In this document: positions 17,133 through 23,105 of the stretch, one piece after another
How positions within the stretch are numbered: the stretch's first letter is position 1
How the letters are laid out: each line of letters opens with the position of its first letter
Assembly (NCBI GenBank): GCA_035642125.1
Contig: DASQSZ010000001.1
Coordinates: 1-23,105 of the forward strand
Direction of reading: 5' to 3'
Source of the DNA: CALAED01 sp937891035
Lineage (GTDB): Bacteria > Actinomycetota > Actinomycetes > Streptosporangiales > Streptosporangiaceae
DNA length: 23,105 nt
Translations under genes and position numbers: made by a program
Notes under the pieces: model-generated
Told to the model about the DNA's origin: nothing
Seen by the model: only the letters and a program-made list of their open reading frames with translations
The model's database searches: none

Positions 17133-17149
17133 GTTCCGATACACGGAAC
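17133..17149. promoter_or_regulatory. operator-like palindrome C, GTTCC-N7-GGAAC
   Basis: GTTCCG-ATACA-CGGAAC is the most symmetrical of the three (6-bp arms). Its centre is 66 bp from that of site B and about 200 nt upstream of the delta-60 gene start. Confidence 0.5.
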
Positions 17150-17292
17150 ACATGGTTGCCGCCGACCATCCGTATTTGTAGGTTCAGGCATGGACGAATC
17201 CGTGCTTCTCATCCCCCATTGACGAACGGTCTCGATTTCGGATTACGGATTTCGCCACGCGGGAAGTCGATCCGCTCGTCTCCGATCAAAGG

Positions 17293-17309
17293 AGCCCGTC
17301 GGACGGGCT
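17293..17309 (+). promoter_or_regulatory. 5' UTR hairpin before the delta-60 gene
   Basis: AGCCCGT-CGG-ACGGGCT forms a perfect 7-bp stem ending about 20 nt before the AGGAGG ribosome-binding site. An A-rich stretch (GAAAAAACTT) follows. It could influence translation or mRNA stability. A TTGACG hexamer near 17220 may be the -35 box of the promoter, but no good -10 follows. Confidence 0.3.
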
Positions 17310-17339
17310 GGACCCGAAAAAACTTGATAGGAGGATGCT

Positions 17340-18677
17340 GTGATTACAAGGTCGACACGATTCACCTTGCCGCGCATGCTGTTGACCATCGCGGTGCTAT
17401 TGATTTCCGGAATCGCCATTACCGCAACACCCGCATCCGCCGCGGCGGGCGATCTGGACACTGCTTTCGATTCCGATGGAAAGGTAACAACCCAGGTCGG
17501 CTCAGGAATCTCGATAGCGAACGCAATCGTCTACAGTGGCACGAAGGTCATTGTCGCCGGACGGGTTGGCGACGCCCTCACCGGAGATTTCGCGGTGGCC
17601 CGCTACAACTCCGACGGCAGCCTGGACACGAGTTTCGGCAGCAACGGTATCGTCACCACCAGCTTCAGTTCGCTCAGCGACGTGCCTCGGGACATCGCGC
17701 TGCAGTCAGACGGAAAGATCATCGTGGGTGGCCTGGCCAACTCCGAGCCTGCTGGTGATTTCCTTCTCGCTCGTTACACGACAAGTGGGGCACTGGACAC
17801 GACCTTCGGAACCAGCAGCGGATACACCCGCACCGACATTAGCGGAGTCGGCGATGGGATCCGAGGTCTGGTCATCGACGGCAACGACAAAATCATTGCC
17901 GCAGGGCCGGCCGGGGCGGACTCCGCCATCGTGCGCTACAACTCCGACGGCAGCCTGGACACCACTTTCGACAGCGACGGCATCGTACTGACCAGCACTG
18001 GCGTCGGCGACCACTTCCTCAACGTCGCGTTCGACAACAATGGCAAGTACGTGGTCGCGGGGACCGTTGACGGCGACTTCCTCGTGTCCCGTTACAACAC
18101 CAACGGCACCCTGGACACCGGCTTCGACGGCGACGGCCGCGCGATCACGGGATTCGCGACCGGGGAAAGCGATCTGGCCATGGATGTCGTCGTCCGCGGC
18201 AACGACAAGATCATCGCGGTCGGAGCGACTGGCTCGGTCGACATCGTCGGAATCACCACGGCGAAGTTCGCGCTCGCCGCGTACAACGACAATGGCAGCC
18301 TCGACACCGGCTTCGATAGTGATGGCAAGGTCACCACAGATATCACCACCACAGTGGGCGCCTCGGCCGACGGTATCCGCGGTGCCGTCCTCAACGCCAA
18401 TTCCGACCTGCTCGTCGTCGCCGGATACTGCGGCGAATCCCATGGCCTAACCAGCTTCCTCGACCCGGTGGTCGGGGACTTCTGCCTGGCCCGCTATGAC
18501 GCCGGCAACGGCGGCCTGGACACCTCCTTCAGCGGAGACGGCATCGTCGTCACCGACTTCGGCAATAGCGGGGATGGAGGCCGCGCCATCGCACGTCGCG
18601 ACTCAAGGGTCACCGTCGCCGGCGGAGCCGGCGCCCCCCTCAACCTCGACTTCGCGCTCGCCCGGTACGAACTCTGA
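17340..18677 (+). CDS. secreted delta-60 repeat beta-propeller-like protein
   Basis: 445 aa. The signal peptide (about 1-35, MLLTIAVLLISGIAITATP then ASAAAG) is followed directly by seven copies of a roughly 55-60-residue repeat. Each has the LDT.F..DG.V.T motif: LDTAFDSDGKVTT, LDTSFGSNGIVTT, LDTTFDSDGIVLT, LDTGFDSDGKVTT, LDTSFSGDGIVVT and two variants. Between them lie AI..Q.DGKIIV.G and FLLARY segments. This is the delta-60 repeat family, predicted to fold as a propeller outside the cell. There is no catalytic domain or membrane anchor, so it is probably a free secreted protein. The GTG start at 17340 has AGGAGG 5 nt upstream. Its GC content is visibly lower than that of its neighbours, which suggests separate ancestry. 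Confidence 0.88.
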   Translation: MITRSTRFTLPRMLLTIAVLLISGIAITATPASAAAGDLDTAFDSDGKVTTQVGSGISIANAIVYSGTKVIVAGRVGDALTGDFAVARYNSDGSLDTSFGSNGIVTTSFSSLSDVPRDIALQSDGKIIVGGLANSEPAGDFLLARYTTSGALDTTFGTSSGYTRTDISGVGDGIRGLVIDGNDKIIAAGPAGADSAIVRYNSDGSLDTTFDSDGIVLTSTGVGDHFLNVAFDNNGKYVVAGTVDGDFLVSRYNTNGTLDTGFDGDGRAITGFATGESDLAMDVVVRGNDKIIAVGATGSVDIVGITTAKFALAAYNDNGSLDTGFDSDGKVTTDITTTVGASADGIRGAVLNANSDLLVVAGYCGESHGLTSFLDPVVGDFCLARYDAGNGGLDTSFSGDGIVVTDFGNSGDGGRAIARRDSRVTVAGGAGAPLNLDFALARYEL

Positions 18678-18761
18678 CAGACACCTCGACATGGGCAGAC
18701 CAACCGGTCGGCTGGTCTTCAACCGGCGCATCCGCGCCAAAGGGCAAAAACAAGGCTCTGA

Positions 18762-18794
18762 CAAACGCTCGGCTGACCCTCAGCCGAGCGTTTG
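18762..18794 (+). terminator. rho-independent-type terminator of the delta-60 gene
   Basis: CAAACGCTCGGCTGA (18762-18776) and TCAGCCGAGCGTTTG (18780-18794) form a perfect 15-bp stem around a CCC triloop. It lies 84 nt after the stop codon. Confidence 0.8.
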
Positions 18795-18992
18795 CCAGCT
18801 AACGTGAGTGTGAACGGCTCTCGTATCGACAAACAACTCATTGCGTACCTATCACCTGAGTTGGCTCAAATTAGTGCGCACTTGCAGGGCGATTGACGTG
18901 CTGGAGGGCGTCCCGTATGTCGTCGTGAGGGGTTTCAGCGGTCAAGTGTTTGCCTGGCTTCGGGCGGTCTCCTCCAGTAGCCGCCGAGATGC
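18795..18992. other. intergenic, no feature recognised
   Basis: This lies between the delta-60 terminator and the convergent XRE-NYN gene. A 150-codon plus-strand ORF begins at 18841, but most of it overlaps the NYN gene antisense and its first part has no ribosome-binding site. I see no RNA gene or repeat here. Confidence 0.4.
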
Positions 18993-20039
18993 TCAGGAAT
19001 GTCTAAGGCGGCGTAGGAGGAGCGTGGACGGAACCGAGCGCGCTCCCGCGAGTGGGGCGACTTCCCGATCGGAGGAAACCACCACTACGGCTCGGCCCTC
19101 CGGTTCGGTACGGACTAGTCGCTCGATGAGCTTGTCCGCGGTCTCTCCCGGCGGGCTGAACAGCACGCGTACGCCCCGGGGGGCCGAAAGGGCCACTGGT
19201 GCGTCTAGCTCGGCGCCGTCGAACACGCAGGTGATCTCGGCCCGGGTCTGCGACGCCAGGCCGCCCAGGCCGCTCAAGAGACGGTTGCGTTGATCCGCCA
19301 AGGGCAGCTCGCCGTAGCCCATCTTGGTGTTCTTGGTGACGTTGTAGCCGTCGACGATCAGATGGACCTGTGGCAATGTGAGCAACTTGTCCAGCGGAGT
19401 GGGGTCTTGCTCGGAGGGGAGCCCAGCTAGCCTGGCGAGCCGTCCTATTCCTTCGACTAGCTGTTCTGCCAGCTCGTATGTCTCAATTGGTGTGGGCCAT
19501 GTCTGGTCGACTCCGAATTTGCGCAGTCCTTTCTCGGCCTGCTCCAGCAGCAAGCGCAGCGCCGCGCGTATGTCTTTGAGTTGCTCATCCGCATGTTCTT
19601 CAGGTTGTGACTTAGCAGTTCGGTCGCGTTCGCCAAGTTGATACGCCAGGGCCTGAGCCGCGGCCCCCCAAGCCTCGGCCCCTTTCGATCTCCGCCTGTC
19701 CAATTCGATTGATTCGGCTTCCGGAGGAGGACGCTGCCGCTCGGATGCCGCGATGCGCTCCCACCCGCGGCGCCAGGGGTCCATCTGGTCCCGCGGTACG
19801 CCGCAAGCCTCCACGAAGGTCAGCAGTACAGACTTCCTGGGAAATCTCCGCCCGCTCAACACGTCGGACAGTGTCGACTTCGACAGCGGGGGCTTGCCCT
19901 CCTTCTGCGCCCAGCGCTCTAGTGAGCGCAGAGAGGGACTATCGGCGCGGGCATGTAGCTCACGTAGGAACACAGCGAGTTCTTCCCGGGTCTTCACGGA
20001 GGCTACTTCCAGGTCGTCGGTGAACGGAGCCTCATCCAT
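18993..20039 (-). CDS. XRE-type HTH fused to a NYN/YacP-like (PIN-fold) nuclease domain
   Basis: 348 aa. Residues about 15-85 (LAVFLRELHARAD...PPLSKSTLSDVLSGRRFPRKS) form an XRE-type HTH of the kind found on many actinobacterial conflict and signalling proteins. A charged, probably coiled-coil linker (about 95-190) follows. The C-terminus (about 225-345) is a NYN/YacP domain: VHLIVDGYNVTKN with the first acidic residue, GYGELPLADQRNRLL, ITCVFDGAELDAP, RVLFSPPGETADKLI and VVVVSSDREVA. NYN domains are metal-dependent RNase folds. Compared with ordinary actinobacterial YacP proteins, the stretch after DREVA looks a few residues short, though the acidic positions are present. The ATG at 20039 has GGAGGG upstream. 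A 7-bp inverted repeat covers its likely -10 box, suggesting autorepression by the HTH. Divergent from a 46-aa ORF. Confidence 0.8.
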   Translation of the reverse strand: MDEAPFTDDLEVASVKTREELAVFLRELHARADSPSLRSLERWAQKEGKPPLSKSTLSDVLSGRRFPRKSVLLTFVEACGVPRDQMDPWRRGWERIAASERQRPPPEAESIELDRRRSKGAEAWGAAAQALAYQLGERDRTAKSQPEEHADEQLKDIRAALRLLLEQAEKGLRKFGVDQTWPTPIETYELAEQLVEGIGRLARLAGLPSEQDPTPLDKLLTLPQVHLIVDGYNVTKNTKMGYGELPLADQRNRLLSGLGGLASQTRAEITCVFDGAELDAPVALSAPRGVRVLFSPPGETADKLIERLVRTEPEGRAVVVVSSDREVAPLAGARSVPSTLLLRRLRHS

Positions 20040-20049
20040 TCCGGCCCTC

Positions 20050-20074
20050 CACTGTCCGCAGCTGTCCGACAGTG
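20050..20074. promoter_or_regulatory. operator-like inverted repeat at the XRE-NYN promoter
   Basis: CACTGTC (20050-20056) and GACAGTG (20068-20074) form 7-bp arms with an 11-bp spacer. The right part contains a second palindrome, CTGTC-C-GACAG (20062-20072). On the minus strand TACACT (20071-20076), a good -10 hexamer, overlaps the right arm. The site lies 11-35 nt upstream of the ATG, so a bound repressor would block transcription of the XRE-NYN gene. Confidence 0.5.
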
Positions 20075-20168
20075 TACGGATGGTGGATCAGAGAGACAGG
20101 CCTTCGTCCCAACTCGTTCAAGGAACGTCCGGCCACTGACTCCAACCGGGAGCTAGTCGGCGTAGGTA

Positions 20169-20189
20169 TGTCCAACCGACTACTGGACA
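20169..20189. promoter_or_regulatory. second inverted repeat in the divergent gap
   Basis: TGTCCA-N9-TGGACA lies about 90 nt before the 46-aa ORF. It shares the TGTCC/GGACA theme with the 20050-20074 site, so the same protein may bind both. An interleaved TAGTCGG/CCGACTA pair is also present. Confidence 0.35.
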
Positions 20190-20277
20190 CCTGCGAAATG
20201 ACGTCTGATGGTTCCCACCAGGGACGTCCTGGGGCGGAAAAGAACGATCTCCTCGGAGGCCGGAAAGGAATCACAAC

Positions 20278-20418
20278 ATGGGCATGTGGCACATACCTCG
20301 GCGAGTAACCCTCGAAGGCAAAGATGAGGAAGTCGCGCGATACTGGCGCCTGCGCATGGTCCTTGAGCTCGTCAAGCTAGCCATCTGGATCGCGTGGGAA
20401 ACCTACCGTCGCAGCTGA
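20278..20418 (+). CDS. 46-aa small protein, divergent partner of XRE-NYN
   Basis: ATG at 20278, with AAGGA 8 nt upstream, to TGA at 20418. The N-terminus is MGMWHIPRRVTLEGKDEEV. The second half (ARYWRLRMVLELVKLAIWIAW, then ETYRRS) is one predicted amphipathic to hydrophobic helix with positive ends. It could lie on a membrane or bind the neighbouring protein. Length, clear RBS and codon choice support a real gene. It faces away from the XRE-NYN gene across a 238-bp gap with operator-like repeats, so the two are probably co-regulated. I do not recognise a characterised family; a toxin, inhibitor or regulator role would be speculation. It is not a DUF397 protein, the usual small partner of XRE proteins. 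Confidence 0.6.
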   Translation: MGMWHIPRRVTLEGKDEEVARYWRLRMVLELVKLAIWIAWETYRRS

Positions 20419-20637
20419 GCCCCGATCAGGCCGTTGCAGGCTGCGTGATAGCCCTGGGGTGCCGAGCGTCGAAGGCGGCGCTTGGCGCCCTCGATCGTCT
20501 GGGCCCGCGGAACAACTGCCACCGTGAGCACCTCCAACTCGGCACGTCACGGGCGGACCGGATGTGCTCGATGTCCGCGATCCGCGCTGCGAGCGCACGG
20601 TCTGCACCGCGCTCGAGGGCACGTGCTGCGGTCCCCA
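20419..20637. other. degenerate DNA, possible hydrolase remnant
   Basis: No intact ORF with a ribosome-binding site. On the minus strand, a frame ending just inside the small ORF reads SAPQGYHAACNGLIGAQLRR. This faintly recalls the TPPEGYAACC segment of PcaD-type alpha/beta hydrolases. The similarity is too short to support a call. Confidence 0.2.
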
Positions 20638-20782
20638 ACGCGGCCATCCTCGGCAGGATCCCTGCGGGCCGATGGGGACGGCCCGAGGCCTCGGCGGCGT
20701 CGCCGTGTTCCTCGCCTCGGCCGCCGCCGACTACGTACACCGCTCATCCCGGTCGACGGCGGCAGGCTGAGCCGATGAACCT
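20638..20782 (+). pseudogene. broken duplicate of the kduD 3' end
   Basis: About 145 bp align with 15490-15640, the last ~48 codons of the KduD-like gene and a few bases beyond its stop. The two are nearly identical, including long runs such as CTCGCCTCGGCCGCCGCCGA. The copy has a 1-nt deletion (GAGGACCTC to GAGGCCTC) and a 4-nt deletion (CACGGCGCGCTC to CACCGCTC), so the frame is lost. Sequence upstream of 20638 is unrelated to kduD. It is either a recent partial duplication or the remnant of a second, related SDR gene. Confidence 0.8.
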
Positions 20783-20797
20783 GAGGCGAAGGAAGCG

Positions 20798-20830
20798 GCG
20801 GGGGCACGGCGGTCGCCGCCGTGCCCCCGC
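20798..20830 (-). terminator. perfect 15-bp hairpin after the peroxidase pseudogene
   Basis: GCGGGGGCACGGCGG (20798-20812) and CCGCCGTGCCCCCGC (20816-20830) enclose a TCG triloop. It lies 15 nt beyond the TAA of the peroxidase remnant at 20845 and is probably its preserved terminator. It also follows the kduD fragment on the other strand. Confidence 0.7.
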
Positions 20831-20844
20831 CCTCGGCTGCGGGC

Positions 20845-21598
20845 TTAAGGTCCGGCGATCGGGTCCAGACCGTGTCCGGTGAAGGCGATGAGGTCCGGCA
20901 TGGTGAACTCGCCGCTCGTCGCCGACGGAAGGAACGGCCGCCAATTGGGTTCGTTGCGCAGATAGGACGCCGGAGACCAAGTCAACGACCTTGTTGTGGA
21001 ACTTGAGCATTGTCAGCTGCAACTGGCTGACGAAGATGTTCTCGTCGTTCGCGGGTCGCCGATGAGCGCGGTCTCCTGCGTGTTGCGGGGCAGGTCGTCC
21101 TCGTCGTCGTGGTGGCCGACGAGCAGCTTGCTGCCCCCAGGAACGGGTCGTCGGCCGGGCCCCGGCCGTACACGCTGTCCAGGTCGAACCTGGGGCTGCG
21201 GAAGTTGACCAGCGCATCGGGGTCGTTTTGGCGCTCCAGGCTGGAGGCCGGACCGAAGGTGAGGTCGTGATCGATGAACTGGCCAAGATAGGTGTACCCG
21301 ACCGGGATGGCCGGTTGTCCAGCTGAGCGCCGACCGGCTCCACCATCAGCGCCGCGATCTCGGCGATCCGCTCATCGCTCGGGATGAACGACGGCAGCCG
21401 GAACATCCGGCCAAAGCGCCCCTCATGCAGAGATGAGAGCGGCAGATAGAGCAATCCCCGCAGTTCGTAGCTGTGCCCACGGGCCACCCGCCGGGGCTAG
21501 CCTCAGTCGTGCCCGGTGCTGCCTGCCGCCAGCAACTGCTGCTCGGTCGTACGCTGTGCGGAAACCTCCATAGCACCCGCGGCGACGTCACTCGTCAT
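20845..21598 (-). pseudogene. animal-type haem peroxidase, frameshifted and internally deleted
   Basis: The ATG at 21598 (GAGG 5 nt upstream) starts MTSDVAAGAMEVSAQRTTEQ, and frame is soon lost. Recognisable family segments then appear in several frames: HSYELRGLLYLPLSS, GRFGRMFRLPSFIPSDERI, VEPVGAQLDN, NDENIFVSQLQLTMLKFHNKVVD and finally WRPFLPSATSGEF, MPDLIAFTGHGLDPIAGP and TAA at 20845. These match the start and near-C-terminal parts of bacterial peroxidasin-like proteins. The central portion after HNKVVD, which would hold the proximal haem histidine, is missing. About 250 codons remain of an expected 500 or more. At least three frameshifts are needed, so the gene is dead. Confidence 0.75.
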
Positions 21599-21791
21599 TG
21601 AACCTCAGACCCACGCCTGCCGCCGTCCCACCCCGCGATCGAAGCGGACCACTGCGTAGCCTGACTGGATGTGACCACCGGTTCTACGAGCGAGAACCCG
21701 GCGATCGTGGCTGGTGGTGCTGCGCGGGCCCACCCGCGCGAACCTCTACTTGAAATCGGTCTTGCTTGGGCAATAGCCAGGCAATGCAATT

Positions 21792-21813
21792 TAGTGTGAT
21801 CTGTATCACACTA
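21792..21813. promoter_or_regulatory. perfect 22-bp CRP-like palindrome
   Basis: TAGTGTGAT-CTGT-ATCACACTA has perfect 9-bp arms. The core TGTGA-N6-TCACA is the CRP/cAMP receptor consensus half-site pair, also described for actinobacterial CRP-type proteins. FadR/GntR-type regulators also use related sites. It sits in an AT-rich stretch between the dead peroxidase and the P450 gene. No gene start lies immediately next to it. Confidence 0.6.
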
Positions 21814-22072
21814 GATTTCTTTCAGTTGCCATCCGCACAATATGGCAGAACACTTTCACCAACTGTTCGGCGGTCTTATTGGAGGCGTGGGGACGAGGTT
21901 ATTGTCCACCAGGCCGCTGAAGAATAAAGCGTCCGTCTCGCGCGGCCGGGGTGTGGGGGCGCGCCCGGAGTTCGGGCGGGGGTCGCGGCGAACAAGGGAC
22001 CGAGATGACATGCGAGTGGCTGCCGGGTGAGGTCCATCCCACCGTGCCGGCCGGTGCTTTAGCCACCCGTCC

Positions 22073-22091
22073 GCCGGCCGGGTAGGCCGGC
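22073..22091 (+). terminator. 7-bp GC hairpin
   Basis: GCCGGCC-GGGTA-GGCCGGC forms a perfect 7-bp stem about 210 nt before the P450 start. It could be a terminator or a leader hairpin. No T tract follows. Confidence 0.3.
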
Positions 22092-22299
22092 CCGCGCACG
22101 ACCGGACCTCCTGGCACCGATTCCGCCCCCATCCCCCAACGCGGACGCGGTCTTGATCGTGTCAGCTCACATGTCATTGCGCCGTCGGATGCAGCATCCG
22201 CCGTTAGGCCGGACGTTGCTCACCCCCGCCACCACGGAACACTGATCACCCTCGTCGACCATCTCTACCCCTGTCCTCCGCCGCCCAGGAGAAGACGCC

Positions 22300-23105
22300 A
22301 TGACAGAACCCAGCCACGGATCGCCGCTCCCCGAGGATCAGCACGCGCGAGGCGGCCAAAGCGGTCAACCGGCTTCCGCGGAGGCGGGGACTTTTGCGCT
22401 GTACGGGCCGCGTCTCCAAACCGAGTTGGCCGAGCTGTATAGCGAGATGAGCAGGCGGCACGGGGCGGTGGCGCCGGTCCTGCTCGAGGGCGATGTGCCC
22501 GCGTGGCTGGTGCTCGGCTACCGCGAGGTGCACTACGTCACCGCGAACCCCAACCTGTTCGGCCGTGACTCCCGCCGCTGGAACCAATGGCCGCACATCC
22601 CGCCGGACTGGCCGCTGCGCCCCCTCCTCGCCTTCCAAGAAAGCGTGCTAGACGCGGAGGGCGCCGAGCACCGGCGCCGCGCCGGGGCCATCAACGACGC
22701 GCTCGCCGGAGTCGACCCGTTCGAGCTGCGTACGCACTGCGAGCGGGTCGCCGACGCACTGATCGACGTGTTCGCCGGGAGCGGCGAAGCCGACCTCGTG
22801 CCCGACTACGCCAACCAGATCCCACTCACGGTCATGGTCCGGTTGGTCGGGCTGGCCGAGTCCGAGGGGTCGAGCCTGATGCAGGACTTCTTCACGATGG
22901 TCAGCGGCGGCGCGGACGCCATCGGCGCCGACGCGCGCAACCGCGCCAGGATGCAGCGGCTGCTCGACCTCAAGCGCGAGCAGCCCGGTTCGGACGTGGC
23001 CACTCGCCTCATCTCCCATCAAGCCGGGCTCAGCGACAAAGAGATCGTCGAGGACCTGATGGGCGTGATGGGAGCCGGGCAGGTGCCCACGTCCTGCTGG
23101 ATCGG
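22300..23105 (+). CDS. cytochrome P450 (conservon/CYP157-like), 3' truncated by window
   Basis: 268 codons from the ATG at 22300 (AGGAG 8 nt upstream), open to the window edge. The N-terminal part has the conservon-P450 style PVLLEGDVPAWLVLGYREV and DSRRWNQWPHIPPDWPL. The C-helix region follows with EGAEHRRRAGAINDAL, then the B'-F region (LVPDYANQIPLTVMVRLVGL). The start of the I helix reads GVMGAGQVPTSCWIG, close to the AGxQPTxxWIG pattern of CYP157-like enzymes. The ExxR motif and haem cysteine are beyond the window, so activity cannot be judged; CYP157 members often have an altered ExxR. Conservon partners (sensor kinase, roadblock, DUF742, GTPase) are not found upstream. Substrate unknown. 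Confidence 0.88.
   Translation, partial: MTEPSHGSPLPEDQHARGGQSGQPASAEAGTFALYGPRLQTELAELYSEMSRRHGAVAPVLLEGDVPAWLVLGYREVHYVTANPNLFGRDSRRWNQWPHIPPDWPLRPLLAFQESVLDAEGAEHRRRAGAINDALAGVDPFELRTHCERVADALIDVFAGSGEADLVPDYANQIPLTVMVRLVGLAESEGSSLMQDFFTMVSGGADAIGADARNRARMQRLLDLKREQPGSDVATRLISHQAGLSDKEIVEDLMGVMGAGQVPTSCWI

Larger units (their letters stand above)
21599..22299. other. 700-bp intergenic region with scattered inverted repeats
   Basis: No supported gene. GGTTCT-N7-AGAACC lies at 21680-21698, the CRP-like palindrome at 21792-21813, and CGCCCG-GAGTT-CGGGCG at 21962-21978. A GTG ORF from about 21671 (42 codons) and an ATG ORF at 21842-22030 (62 codons) both lack ribosome-binding sites. The stretch 21770-21850 is AT-rich for this genome, as expected of a promoter. 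Confidence 0.45.

Noticed and set aside
18841..19293. 150-codon plus-strand ORF
   Set aside because: No RBS; most of it is antisense to the conserved NYN domain.
21842..22030. 62-codon ORF downstream of the CRP-like palindrome
   Set aside because: No ribosome-binding site and a low-complexity Arg/Gly C-terminal half; no coding bias.
21930..22110. Possible c-di-AMP (ydaO) or other riboswitch ahead of the P450
   Set aside because: A few words such as CCGGGTAGGCC recall ydaO, but the conserved GGGGAACC and GGGGTGAAT cores are absent.
1..23105. CRISPR arrays, tRNA/rRNA genes, intact insertion sequences
   Set aside because: No regularly spaced repeats, no tRNA T-loop context and no transposase reading frame were found by eye. 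Only gene fragments remain in the decayed regions.

Overview
The window is very GC-rich with strong G/C bias at third codon positions. Its protein families (WYL regulators, TrmB/LuxR-type regulators, secreted S8 proteases, conservon-type P450, XRE fusions) suggest a filamentous actinomycete, perhaps near Streptosporangiales. No ribosomal or housekeeping gene is present to fix the taxonomy.

Layout. 1-831: 3' part of a WYL regulator. 832-1334: hairpins and the 3' end of a lost gene. 1335-2501 (-): acyl-CoA dehydrogenase-fold, flavin-dependent enzyme. 2722-4794 (-): two tandem paralogous TrmB-like/LuxR regulators. 4952-9073 (-): large secreted subtilisin-like protease. 9323-10378 (-): two-domain carboxymuconolactone decarboxylase/AhpD-like protein interrupted by one in-frame TGA. 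10451-13675 (-): secreted BNR/VPS10-type propeller protein. 13831-15635 (+): zinc alcohol dehydrogenase plus KduD-like SDR, an overlapping pair probably for sugar-acid catabolism. 16030-16854 (-): IclR regulator. 17340-18677 (+): secreted delta-60-repeat protein. The gap between the last two genes holds three GTTCC-N7-GGAAC palindromes.

From about 18.7 to 22.3 kb the window looks like accessory, decaying DNA. It holds an XRE-HTH/NYN nuclease-like fusion divergent from a 46-aa ORF, a broken duplicate of the kduD 3' end, an internally deleted animal-type haem peroxidase pseudogene, and a perfect 22-bp CRP-like palindrome. The 5' part of a conservon-type cytochrome P450 runs off the right edge.

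The most notable observation is the TGA in the AhpD-like gene. The reading frame stays open on both sides (351 residues in total). The TGA occupies exactly the second cysteine of the E-x11-C-x2-C-x3-H active site. A 19-nt hairpin with a G-first GUU loop starts 9 nt after the TGA, with its apical loop 17 nt downstream, as expected for a bacterial SECIS. I interpret the gene as a candidate selenoprotein (CxxU). A recent nonsense mutation or a base error cannot be excluded from this window alone. The second candidate system is the XRE-NYN fusion with its divergent small ORF and shared operator region.
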